Part shown: positions 44,915 through 53,570 of the stretch, piece by piece
Position numbering within the stretch: position 1 is the stretch's first letter
How the letters are laid out: every line of letters begins with the position of its first letter
DNA from: Neobacillus citreus
Lineage (GTDB): Bacteria; Bacillota; Bacilli; Bacillales; Cytobacillaceae
Direction of reading: 5' to 3'
Assembly: GCF_018343545.2 (NCBI RefSeq)
Contig: NZ_JAGYPE020000010.1
Location: forward strand, 17,601 to 81,600
DNA length: 64,000 nt
The notes under the pieces: model-generated
The model's database searches: none
Told to the model about the DNA's origin: nothing
Seen by the model: only the letters and a program-made list of their open reading frames with translations
Made by a program: the position numbers and the translations under genes

Positions 44915-44938
44915 CCCTGTCAGACCGACAGGGTTTTT
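44915..44938 (+). terminator. orphan terminator hairpin in the transporter leader
   Basis: CCCTGTC-AGACC-GACAGGG followed by T5, about 145 bp upstream of the ABC transporter gene. No + strand gene precedes it for 1 kb, so it may be an attenuator of the operon rather than a gene end. Confidence 0.65.
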
Positions 44939-45081
44939 ATCTATTTGAATAATCGATACTAATCCATAGAATAAATCGATAAATTGAATTTATTACGTAC
45001 TAACATTTCCTTATAATTAGGAAGGTTAATATTTATTTCTATTCATTTTTTAGTAATTGACAATTGAGGTGGGTATCTTTT

Positions 45082-45984
45082 ATGAAAAAGTGGTTTTCTG
45101 TAATGATCCTGGTGATGATGGTATTTTCATTAGCCGCCTGTGGTCAAAACAATAATGAAAAATCTAGTGAAGGCAAGAAAGAACAAAAAACAGATCAAGT
45201 GTTTAAAATCGGAGCCATTCCGGACCAAAATGCCGCCGACTTGCAAAAAGGCATGGATGCAGTCGCTAAATACTTAAACGAGAAAACTGGCCTAAAGGTA
45301 GAGTTCGTTCCTTCTGTCGATTATGCCGCTTTAGTAACAGGATTCCAGCGCGGTGAAATCAGCATGGCTTGGTTTGGCGGATTAACAAGTGTTCAGGCTA
45401 GAAACCTTGTCCCTGAGGCTAAATCCATCGTTCAACGGCCGCGGGATGCTGAATTCCAATCAGTGTTTATCACCCAGCCTAATTCCGGCATTAATTCCTT
45501 GAAGGATTTAAAAGGGAAATCATTTACGTTTGGCAGTGAAAGTTCAACATCCGGCCATTTAATGCCACGTTATTTCCTTTCAGAAACGGGCATTGACCCG
45601 AACAAAGACTTTAATGGTAAGCCTAATTTTTCCGGCTCACATGACACAACCTATAAGTTAATCGAATCCGGTTCCTTCCAGGCGGGTGCATTAAATATTT
45701 CCGTTTGGGAAGCAGCCGTTAAAGAAGGTAAAGTGGATACAAACAAGGTAAAGGTATTCTATACAACACCTCCTTACTATGACTATAACTGGACCATTAA
45801 TAAAGAGATCGACAAGAAATTTGGCAAAGGCGCAGAGCAAAAAATTAAGGATGCCCTCCTTTCTTTCAATGGAGAGCCAAAAGAAATGGCTGATTTGTTC
45901 CAAACCGACAAGTTTATCGAAACAAATAACGGAAACTATGGCAAAATTGAAAAAGTAGCCAAAGAACTAGAGATTATTAAATAG
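45082..45984 (+). CDS. PhnD-like substrate-binding lipoprotein, putative selenate transporter
   Basis: 300 residues: signal peptide with lipobox LAAC, then a type II periplasmic-binding fold with FKIGAIPDQN, VDYAALVTGFQRGE, AWFGGLTSVQAR and TFGSESSTSGHLMPRYF. The last two motifs are those I associate with the PhnD-like family named putative selenate ABC transporter substrate-binding protein, found near selenium genes. The selenium locus 10 kb away supports that choice over phosphonate, but no transport data exist. GAGGTGGG lies 8 nt before the chosen ATG. First gene of a three-gene operon. Confidence 0.8.
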   Translation: MKKWFSVMILVMMVFSLAACGQNNNEKSSEGKKEQKTDQVFKIGAIPDQNAADLQKGMDAVAKYLNEKTGLKVEFVPSVDYAALVTGFQRGEISMAWFGGLTSVQARNLVPEAKSIVQRPRDAEFQSVFITQPNSGINSLKDLKGKSFTFGSESSTSGHLMPRYFLSETGIDPNKDFNGKPNFSGSHDTTYKLIESGSFQAGALNISVWEAAVKEGKVDTNKVKVFYTTPPYYDYNWTINKEIDKKFGKGAEQKIKDALLSFNGEPKEMADLFQTDKFIETNNGNYGKIEKVAKELEIIK

Positions 45985-46000
45985 TAGGTGTTTGTCATCT

Positions 46001-46762
46001 ATGACTACAAAAATCATGATTGATATAAAAAATTTAACAAAACATTTTGAGCGGAAGATAGCCTTATCTTCCCTTTCTTTTACCATTAAACAAGGGGAAC
46101 TGGTGGCATTGGTTGGCCCAAGCGGCGCCGGAAAATCGACGCTGTTAAATTCAATTGCCCGCCTCGTACCTTTGGAAAGTGGTGAAATGGTCATTGACGG
46201 CCAGAACATTTCTTCTTATAAAAAAGGAAAAGCCTTCGCGAAAAAGGTTGGGGTTATCCGTCAGCAATTTGATCTAATCGGTCCGCTAGCAGTGATCCAT
46301 AACGTCTTGGCGGGAAAATTAGCGGAATGGGGAACCGTGAAATCATTGATATCTCTGCTCGTCCCACAGGAAAAAGATGCGGCACTTAGCGCGCTTGAAC
46401 GTGTCGGTCTCGCGGATAAAGCTTATGAAATCACCTCTACCCTTTCCGGCGGTGAGCAGCAGCGTGTTGCATTGGCCAGACTAATGGTTCAAAAACCGGA
46501 GATTATTTTGGCAGATGAACCAGTTGCCTCCCTTGACCCTGCACGGGCTGATGACGTTCTGTCGATGCTCACTAAAATTGTTTCAGAGGATAACCAAACG
46601 CTAATTGCCAGCCTACATTCAGTTGAATATGCACGAAAATATTTTGACAGAATCATTTCCTTAAAAAACGGTGCGATATTTTTTGATTTGCCGACAGAAA
46701 AGGTAACCGATGAAATGTTAACCGAACTGTACAGTCTAAAGGAGCATTCGAGCCATGCATAA
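46001..46762 (+). CDS. PhnC-like ABC transporter ATPase
   Basis: 253 residues: Walker A GPSGAGKST, signature LSGGEQQRVALARL, Walker B IILADEPVASLD, H-loop SLHSVEYA. This is the ATPase of the PhnCDE-like operon and energises import by the fused permease. It starts 17 bp after the binding-protein gene and overlaps the permease by 8 bp. The ATG is preferred to an upstream TTG because of the AGGTG site 10 nt away. Confidence 0.88.
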   Translation: MTTKIMIDIKNLTKHFERKIALSSLSFTIKQGELVALVGPSGAGKSTLLNSIARLVPLESGEMVIDGQNISSYKKGKAFAKKVGVIRQQFDLIGPLAVIHNVLAGKLAEWGTVKSLISLLVPQEKDAALSALERVGLADKAYEITSTLSGGEQQRVALARLMVQKPEIILADEPVASLDPARADDVLSMLTKIVSEDNQTLIASLHSVEYARKYFDRIISLKNGAIFFDLPTEKVTDEMLTELYSLKEHSSHA

Positions 46763-48395
46763 ATGGAACTCCCCCTTTCGGCTCCATAAACGATTTATTC
46801 TTTCATTGATTTTGTTGGCAGTTTTCGGATGGAGTTTGTTTTCGGTCAAATGGGATGCAGATGAGGTGTACCATGCTGGCGGAATTCCAACATTGGGGCA
46901 AATTTTTAAAGGTCTCTTTCAACCGGATTTGAGCCGTGAGGTTTTATCGAAAGGTCTTGAAGCCGCCTGGATTACTTTGGCATATGCCGTAGCAGGAATG
47001 TCTCTAGCCATTATTTATGCTTTTATTGTCGGCGTCCTCGCATCGGGGACGTTAACATCTTCACGGGCATCTAGACTTGCCAATAAGGTATTTTTCAGAG
47101 GAATATTAGGATTTACCCGTTCGATTCACGAACTGGTTTGGGCGTGGCTGTTCGTGTCTGCCATCGGTTTCTCACCGTTTGCTGCCATTTTTGCCTTAGC
47201 AATTCCATACGGCGGGATTCTTGGCCGAATTTTCGCCGATATGCTAAATGATGTACCCAAAGAGCCAATAAAAGCTTTATTGGCAGCCGGGGCCTCCAAA
47301 CTTGAGGTCCTCTTTTACGGGTATTTGCCGTTAGTTTGGGCTGATATGATTAGTTATACGATGTACCGTTTTGAATGCTCGATTCGTTCTTCGGCAATTA
47401 TGAGCTTTGTCGGTCTCGGCGGTCTTGGCTATCAAATTCAACTTTCGCTTGCTGATTTGAAATACGACCAAGTTTGGACCTATGTATTTTATTTAATTGC
47501 CTTGGTTGTACTTGTGGATATTTGGAGTAATTTTGTCCGCAAAAGCTTAACAGATCGAAAGCGCCAGCGTGGTTTCAGTTCAGGCTGGCGTGCCGCTCTT
47601 TTGGCGTCATTGTTGATTGCAGGTTCGTGGATATATATTTATATTATCGACCATGCCGATATATTTGACCTTTTCTCTGATCAAAATGCGGAATACGCGG
47701 GAAAGTTTTTTGGAGGATTAATTGGTTTAAATGAAAACAATCCTGCCTTTTTCAATGCCGAAAGCTGGGCTTCTGCGTTAAAACTGACCTATGAGACGCT
47801 TGAAATGAGCGTAATGGCGATTGGGTTTTCGACCATTGCAGCCTGTTTAACAGTGATTCCAGCGGCGCGTAATATTGCGAGCGGTAACCTGACCATTTCG
47901 AAAAAATGGTACAATTGGCCGCTATACGGTCTGGTCCGTCTCGTTTATATTTTTTCCCGTTCCGTTCCGGAATTGGTCTGGGCGATGATGATTATTTTCA
48001 TTTTAAAACCGGGTATTTTGCCGGGCGCGCTTGCCCTTGCTTTGCACAATTTCGGAATTCTAGGAAAGCTATGGGCAGAGGTAATTGAGGATATGGATCC
48101 ACGGCCGATTCGCAACTTGGCTGCATCCGGTGCCTCTAAGATTGAGACAATGTTTTACGGGATTCTTCCCATTGTTTTGCCAAGGTTTCTGACCTATGTA
48201 TTATATCGATGGGAAGTAATTATGAGGACTACGATTGTCGTTGGATTCGTTGGTGCAGGCGGTCTAGGCATGGATTTTAAACTAGCCATGAGCTATTTCC
48301 AATACACGCAGATTACCCTGCTGCTGCTTTGCTATATGATTCTTGTTGTCATCGCGGACTTTGCATCGGAAAGTACGCGGAAAACAGTGAAATAG
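46755..48395 (+). CDS. fused tandem PhnE-like ABC permease
   Basis: 546 residues made of two homologous permease halves (about 1-265 and 275-546), each with a BPD_transp_1 domain and an EAA-type loop (ALLAAGASKLEVLFYGYLPL and LAASGASKIETMFYGILPI). Both contain the FVGxGGLG loop. In PhnE transporters two separate chains dimerise; here the dimer is on one chain. Such fused permeases accompany the putative selenate binding proteins. A terminator follows. Confidence 0.88.
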   Translation: MHKWNSPFRLHKRFILSLILLAVFGWSLFSVKWDADEVYHAGGIPTLGQIFKGLFQPDLSREVLSKGLEAAWITLAYAVAGMSLAIIYAFIVGVLASGTLTSSRASRLANKVFFRGILGFTRSIHELVWAWLFVSAIGFSPFAAIFALAIPYGGILGRIFADMLNDVPKEPIKALLAAGASKLEVLFYGYLPLVWADMISYTMYRFECSIRSSAIMSFVGLGGLGYQIQLSLADLKYDQVWTYVFYLIALVVLVDIWSNFVRKSLTDRKRQRGFSSGWRAALLASLLIAGSWIYIYIIDHADIFDLFSDQNAEYAGKFFGGLIGLNENNPAFFNAESWASALKLTYETLEMSVMAIGFSTIAACLTVIPAARNIASGNLTISKKWYNWPLYGLVRLVYIFSRSVPELVWAMMIIFILKPGILPGALALALHNFGILGKLWAEVIEDMDPRPIRNLAASGASKIETMFYGILPIVLPRFLTYVLYRWEVIMRTTIVVGFVGAGGLGMDFKLAMSYFQYTQITLLLLCYMILVVIADFASESTRKTVK

Positions 48396-48405
48396 CGAAA
48401 TTACG

Positions 48406-48437
48406 GCCGCTCGATCATCGGATCAGCGGCTTTTTTG
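48406..48437 (+). terminator. terminator of the putative selenate transporter operon
   Basis: GCCGCT-GATC / GATC-AGCGGC stem with a 4-nt loop and T6. Confidence 0.9.
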
Positions 48438-48528
48438 GTTAAAAACAATCACATTCTATCATTTATACACTGGGCTAAACATCTGCTAAAAATAATCTAT
48501 CATTCAGCTAATAAACAGCTAGCATAAC

Positions 48529-48957
48529 TCAGCTTGGTTTTTTATGGTCTAAATCCTTCGGCTGTTGGGCCTTTCTCACTAGCTTACCGGCATCAAAATG
48601 TCGGCCATAGGTGGTTACGATTTCTGCCGCTTCTTCATAAGTCGGGATTTGTCCGTTTGCTTTCCTTGTTAAAAAGTAGGATTGAACCTTTCCACTGTAA
48701 AACACCCAGCTAAAAAACTTCCTTGCAAAGTTATGCATACCTCCAGTTCGGAAGGAATTCATTTCTTTGCCTGCTTTCCAGACAGTCAATGTCTGGCCGA
48801 TTCCGCCTTCTAATTGCCCTCTCAATTCCGTATACAGCAAATTGTCGTTCTTGCTCATCGCCTTCATGATTCTCTGGTTTAAAAAGCCATTGATTATTAG
48901 GCGCGGTATGTTGAAATGTTCTCCCCTTGTTCAATAAGGTAATTTTTCCAAATCCAT
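48529..48957 (-). CDS. candidate selenoprotein, ABM-like small protein with in-frame UGA near its start
   Basis: The standard reading starts at ATG 48867 (112 residues, MKAMSKNDNLLYTELRG), without a ribosome site. Upstream the same frame is open to ATG 48957 except for one TGA (48933-48931). Reading it as Sec gives 142 residues beginning MDLEKLPY-U-TRGEHFNIPR. The added part supplies the first strand and helix that the dimeric alpha/beta-barrel (antibiotic-biosynthesis-monooxygenase-like) fold needs before TLTVWKAGKEMNSFR. Ribosome sites fit the upstream start: AAGG 6 nt before ATG 48957, or GAGG 6 nt before TTG 48951. No strong SECIS hairpin is seen, only a weak GAA/TTC one. It is convergent with the putative selenate transporter. 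Function unknown. Confidence 0.6.
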
Positions 48958-49001
48958 CCTCACCCTTGTATAATAGAATCATATGGAAGGGGCGGGATAT
49001 C

Positions 49002-49676
49002 TTGTTTAAGGTTATGATTGTAGAGGATGATCCAAAAATACGCGATATTATTTCTGAACACCTATTGAAATGGAGGATTGAACCTAGTAAGATAACAAAT
49101 TTTGAGAACCTGGATGAACAGTTTATCGAAGTTAAACCCCACCTTGTTCTGCTGGATATTAATTTACCAATCTATGATGGTTTTTATTGGTGTAGCAAAA
49201 TCAGACAACTGTCCAATGTGCCCATCATCTTCATCTCCTCTCGAAATCAAAATATGGATATCGTCATGGCCATGAATATGGGGGGCGATGATTTTATCCA
49301 GAAGCCCTTCTCATTAGAGGTACTGACTGCCAAGATGAATGCTATTTTGCGAAGGACTTACACCTATCAGCAAGAGGAAAAAGAAGTTATCGAGCATAGG
49401 GGCTTAATTCTTAATCTAAATAAGGGGAATATTTCTTACCATAACAGCGAAATAGACCTAACCAAAAATGAGTTTCAGATTCTTTATTTATTATTGAAAA
49501 AGAAGGAAACCATTGTAACTCGCGATGAAATCATGCAAGCCCTATGGGAAAGTGAAAATTTTATAGATGATAACACGCTAACCGTTAATATCGCACGTCT
49601 GCGCAGAAAATTGGAAGATTTGGGTCTCATCGATTTTATCGAAACGAAAAAACGGCAAGGATATATGATTCCATGA
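49002..49676 (+). CDS. OmpR-family response regulator, BceR type
   Basis: 224 residues: receiver domain with the phospho-acceptor Asp in VLLDINLPIYDG and Lys in QKPFS, then a winged-helix DNA-binding domain (DLTKNEFQILYLLL, VNIARLRRKLE). It overlaps the kinase gene by 4 bp. With the Bce-type kinase and the convergent ABC genes it forms a peptide-antibiotic sensing and detoxification module. TTG start after GGGGCGGG; the frame is open upstream without a ribosome site. A matching TTACA-N4-TGTAA site lies before the ATPase gene. Confidence 0.88.
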   Translation: MFKVMIVEDDPKIRDIISEHLLKWRIEPSKITNFENLDEQFIEVKPHLVLLDINLPIYDGFYWCSKIRQLSNVPIIFISSRNQNMDIVMAMNMGGDDFIQKPFSLEVLTAKMNAILRRTYTYQQEEKEVIEHRGLILNLNKGNISYHNSEIDLTKNEFQILYLLLKKKETIVTRDEIMQALWESENFIDDNTLTVNIARLRRKLEDLGLIDFIETKKRQGYMIP

Positions 49677-50656
49677 AATTCAGATATTACCTTATAGATC
49701 AAAAATGGCAGCTTATTACCTTTTATTCAATTCTTGGCGTTATTTCTATCATAATCAGTGTTGAACCACAATTGAGGGTTTCATATAGTAGCCTGCTCTA
49801 CTTCATCTTGCTGGCGACCTTTTTGTATAATTTATATTTTATCGGTAGTTTTTATCGGAAAAAGGGACAACTTCGCAAATGGCAGTCTCAGGATTTTGAA
49901 AGCATTCCTGCCTCCGCCTCTTTCGAACAGCAAATTTATAGCCAGGTGTTAAGACAGTTAGAGGAACAATATTTAAGACAAATACATGAACGAAACGATG
50001 CGGCCAAGGAACAGCTCGAATTTATGACGCAATGGTTTCATGAAATAAAAACCCCAATTGCCGTCAGCCGCCTGCTGCTTGAGACGGAAATCGATTCACC
50101 AAGCATGCAGGAAGAAATAGATAAAATCGAAGGCTATGTGGAACAGGCCCTCCACTTTTCCCGCCTTAACGATTTTAATAAGGACTATCTAATCCAGGAG
50201 ATTGATTTGGAAAAGTTGATGAAGGAAATAATCATTGGAGAATCCAAGTCTTTCATCGGCAGAAAGATAAAACTAGATTTACAGGTTTCCTCACTGACTG
50301 TATTGAGCGATAAAAAAGGACTGACCTACATAGTTCGCCAGGTTCTATCGAACGCTTTAAAATATACGAAAGAAAACGGCAAGATTACTATCATCGCAGA
50401 CCCAAAGTCAAGGAATCTTATCATCCGTGATTCTGGTATCGGGATTCCCGCTGAAGATCTTCCCCGTGTTTTTGAAAAAGGATTTACCGGAAAAAACGGC
50501 AGAGGCCCTCAAAAATCAACAGGAATGGGACTGTATCTAGCAAAGAAGACAGCAGAGAAGTTAGGACATACATTAATATTGGAATCTGCCACGGATAACG
50601 GAACAAAAGCTATCCTTCACTTTCCAGAAACGGTGAATAATATCCATCAAATGTGA
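49673..50656 (+). CDS. intramembrane-sensing histidine kinase, BceS type
   Basis: 327 residues: two closely spaced membrane helices (about 15-35 and 38-60) with almost no extracellular loop, then HisKA with WFHEIKTPI and HATPase_c with N box SNALKYTKE, G1 RDSGIGI and G2 STGMGLYLAKK. Such kinases do not bind the drug themselves but are switched by the cognate BceAB transporter. Its ATG overlaps the regulator's stop codon. Confidence 0.9.
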   Translation: MKFRYYLIDQKWQLITFYSILGVISIIISVEPQLRVSYSSLLYFILLATFLYNLYFIGSFYRKKGQLRKWQSQDFESIPASASFEQQIYSQVLRQLEEQYLRQIHERNDAAKEQLEFMTQWFHEIKTPIAVSRLLLETEIDSPSMQEEIDKIEGYVEQALHFSRLNDFNKDYLIQEIDLEKLMKEIIIGESKSFIGRKIKLDLQVSSLTVLSDKKGLTYIVRQVLSNALKYTKENGKITIIADPKSRNLIIRDSGIGIPAEDLPRVFEKGFTGKNGRGPQKSTGMGLYLAKKTAEKLGHTLILESATDNGTKAILHFPETVNNIHQM

Positions 50657-50690
50657 AAAAACAAGCTCAACTATCATGAGCTTGTTTTTA
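50655..50690. terminator. bidirectional terminator between kinase and BceB-like gene
   Basis: AACAAGCTC / GAGCTTGTT stem with T-rich flanks both ways; it contains the last codons of the permease gene. Confidence 0.88.
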
Positions 50691-52599
50691 TTAACCGCAC
50701 ATAACCAGCAGTAGTCATCAAATAGTAAATCAGATAAATAACAAGATATGCACCAAGAAAAATCATAAATGGAACCTGCAGTGGAATCTGTAAAAATTCG
50801 GATAGCAAATAAGTAATCATTGCACTATGACTGACAGCAAGCAGCAATGGCAGCACAAAAACAAATCCTACTTGTCTTGCCACCGTCTTTTTAATCTCCT
50901 GTTCCGGAATGCCGATTTTTCTGAGGGTTTGATATCTGGCCTTATCGGATGCTGCTTCCATCAACTGTTTGAAATAAATAATGCTTCCCGTTGCGGCCAT
51001 GAACACAAGTCCAAGAAAACCACAGATGTAGATTAATAGTCCATAGGTTTCAAGTCCGTTATGATATTTATCATAAAAACTCGAATAGATAGGGAGATTG
51101 TCATTAAACTGAAGCGGCCTTACAATCTTTTCTAACTTGGAATCTAATTTTTCAAGCGATTTCTCATTCTTCAATTTATAGATGTGCAAATACTGTGGTG
51201 AAATCCCCTCTTTTAGCTCCTCATATTGAGCATTACTTATAACCAACGGGAACAACATCTCCCCTTGATTAAGCAGGGAAAATAGCTTATAGGTAGTAAT
51301 AGTTAACTCTTGTCCGGCCTTAAGAACAAGTTGTTTTCCAGAATAAGGATCGGATTTTACATCCAGATTTCCATCATAAAAGGCCGCTGCTTCATTTCTT
51401 TTTAAGTGAAGGGATTCCGGTCTCCCCCTTTTCTCCATTAGTTTCTGAAATGTATTTTCGGAGATCAGCATGGTTTGAAAAAAATCTGGCACCCTTTCCA
51501 TGCCGTTCAAATCAGCCTCCACAGGAAGATACTCCAGGTTGAGTTGGTATCGGGGGTTATCCTCACTGGCCCTTACAATCAAAGCTGCAATTTCTTTGTT
51601 TACTTCATCATCCTTCATATTGAACATATAGCTGTAGGGAAAGTGCTCATTTGTCACTCTATCAATATGATAATAAAAACCAAGAATGGTTCCGCATGCT
51701 AATAGTGTCACACTACTTAATAGAGAGATTACGGTCAAGATAAGGACATTTCCTTTAAACCGGTATAATAAATTGGTGATGCCAAGCAGGTTTTTTCCTT
51801 TCAAATAAACCCTCTCCAGCCTCTTCATCAATTTTAACAAATAGGCTGCTAGGGAATTCATAAAAAAGTAAGAACCTGCCACAAGGAAAAATACCGCGGT
51901 GCCAAATCTAATTCCGGTATTGTGAATTATCGTGAACTTCTCCGGATTCCAAAATAATAGATAGGAAACACCAATCAGGACAACTGCTAAAATACTCGTT
52001 ATGATAGAGCCTTTCGCAAGCCTCTCTCCTTTACGGTCAGCTTTAAATAACTCGGCAAGCGAAAATCGATAGATTAATCGATAGCTATGGATGGAGGTCA
52101 CTAATAATATGATAAGAAACACCACGATCGTCTGCAGCATCGCCCTGCTTGATACCGAAAAAGACGCTTGCAGCGAAAAGCCCATTAACTTGAAAATTAT
52201 CATCATGAACAATTTGGAGAACAATATTCCGGCGCCAATACCTATCACTAAAGCCAGTGCCCCAATGATCATATTTTCATAAAAAAGCAGCAAGGCGATT
52301 TTTTTCTTACTCATACCAAATAAGGCGTATAATCCGACTTCCTTTTTCCGCATCCTGGTAAAAAACGAATTGGAATACCAAATGAAAGAACCTGAGAAAA
52401 TCATGAGAATCATCGATGCCGCAAAAAAAGCAGACTCCAGTTTTCCAATTGTTACAGTACTGCTTAACAGCTGCTGATTGTCTTGGAATGAAACAAAGGT
52501 AAAATAAATAGCCGTACTAAAGACCAGCGAATAAAGATAGAGCAAATATTGGCGTATGTTTCGGATGATATTCTTTCTGGCAAGTTTAGAGAGCGTCAT
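50674..52599 (-). CDS. BceB-like ABC permease (FtsX domains)
   Basis: 641 residues, ten predicted membrane helices in the 1-3-4-2 arrangement, with a large extracellular domain (about 305-510) between helices 7 and 8, the drug-sensing region of BceB permeases. Two FtsX domains flank it. With BceA it removes peptide antibiotics such as bacitracin from their lipid II-cycle targets and signals to the kinase. It overlaps the ATPase gene by 14 bp. Drug specificity cannot be predicted. Confidence 0.9.
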   Translation of the reverse strand: MTLSKLARKNIIRNIRQYLLYLYSLVFSTAIYFTFVSFQDNQQLLSSTVTIGKLESAFFAASMILMIFSGSFIWYSNSFFTRMRKKEVGLYALFGMSKKKIALLLFYENMIIGALALVIGIGAGILFSKLFMMIIFKLMGFSLQASFSVSSRAMLQTIVVFLIILLVTSIHSYRLIYRFSLAELFKADRKGERLAKGSIITSILAVVLIGVSYLLFWNPEKFTIIHNTGIRFGTAVFFLVAGSYFFMNSLAAYLLKLMKRLERVYLKGKNLLGITNLLYRFKGNVLILTVISLLSSVTLLACGTILGFYYHIDRVTNEHFPYSYMFNMKDDEVNKEIAALIVRASEDNPRYQLNLEYLPVEADLNGMERVPDFFQTMLISENTFQKLMEKRGRPESLHLKRNEAAAFYDGNLDVKSDPYSGKQLVLKAGQELTITTYKLFSLLNQGEMLFPLVISNAQYEELKEGISPQYLHIYKLKNEKSLEKLDSKLEKIVRPLQFNDNLPIYSSFYDKYHNGLETYGLLIYICGFLGLVFMAATGSIIYFKQLMEAASDKARYQTLRKIGIPEQEIKKTVARQVGFVFVLPLLLAVSHSAMITYLLSEFLQIPLQVPFMIFLGAYLVIYLIYYLMTTAGYVRLIKTSS

Positions 52600-53353
52600 A
52601 TTGCCCGCCTCCTATACTTGAGAGAATATCTAGAATTTGCCCGAAAAGATGCTTTCGCGAGTGCTCACCTTTTCGAATTTCGGTGAAAAGAGTTCCATCT
52701 TTGATAAACACAACACGAGAACAAAAGCTTGCGGCATAAGGGTCGTGGGTAACCATAAGGATGGTTGCCGCCTGCTCCCTATGTAGTTCCGATAAAGTTT
52801 CCAGCAAATAATAGGCTGACTTTGAATCCAGTGCGCCGGTAGGCTCATCAGCAAATAGGATCTTTGGCTGGCCGATGATTGCTCGACATACAGCGGTCCT
52901 CTGCTGCTGTCCCCCTGATATTTCATACGGGAACTTTTCCAAAATTTCTTCAATCCCGAACTTTCGTGCCAAATCGTTAACCTTTCTTTTCATTTCCTTT
53001 TGCGGAGTTTTACTAAAGGTAAGCGGCAGGAGAATATTCTCTTCCACTGTTAAAGTATCTAGGAGGTTATAATCCTGAAAAATAAACCCCATTTGATCTC
53101 TTCTGAAATCAGTAAGCTCTGTTTCCTTCATGTTTGTCAGGCTTTTACCATTAAATTGAAGGAGGCCGGAGGATGGCTTCTCGATGGTTGAAAGAACATT
53201 TAGTAATGTGGATTTCCCTGCACCTGATGGTCCCATGACTCCGACGAATTCTCCCTTAGTAATGTTCAAATCAATATCGTGCAAAGCGGTGTAAGAGTTC
53301 CTTTTTGTGCCAAACACCTTATTTATCCCTTTAGCTTCTAATATTAATTCCAT
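52586..53353 (-). CDS. BceA-like ABC ATPase
   Basis: 255 residues: Walker A GPSGAGKST, signature ISGGQQQRTAVCRA, Walker B ILFADEPTGALD, H-loop VTHDPYAAS, as in BceA/MacB-type ATPases. First gene of the transporter operon, convergent with the two-component genes. The ATG used has GGGTGAT upstream. The TTACA-N4-TGTAA site about 95 bp upstream implies activation by the adjacent regulator. Confidence 0.9.
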   Translation of the reverse strand: MELILEAKGINKVFGTKRNSYTALHDIDLNITKGEFVGVMGPSGAGKSTLLNVLSTIEKPSSGLLQFNGKSLTNMKETELTDFRRDQMGFIFQDYNLLDTLTVEENILLPLTFSKTPQKEMKRKVNDLARKFGIEEILEKFPYEISGGQQQRTAVCRAIIGQPKILFADEPTGALDSKSAYYLLETLSELHREQAATILMVTHDPYAASFCSRVVFIKDGTLFTEIRKGEHSRKHLFGQILDILSSIGGGQYDAL

Positions 53354-53445
53354 ATATATCACCCATTTCTAAAATCCTTAGTTTTATCATAGGAAATTAA
53401 TGGCTTTTTTTCCATAATCAATCCTTACGAAAATGGAAGTGAACC

Positions 53446-53459
53446 TTACATTTTTGTAA
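53446..53459 (-). promoter_or_regulatory. BceR-type response-regulator binding site
   Basis: TTACA-TTTT-TGTAA, extended to CCTTACA...TGTAAGG, in the bceAB-like promoter region. It matches the TNACA-N4-TGTAA consensus of BceR-like regulators. Confidence 0.75.
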
Positions 53460-53570
53460 GGATGAGGAAGAGCAAGAAATGATGGTTGCATTATATTAGC
53501 ATGCTGAGTGATAATGGGTATTGAGTTTCATTTAGTGGAATTTGGATTTAATTGAAGGAGTTGACATCCT

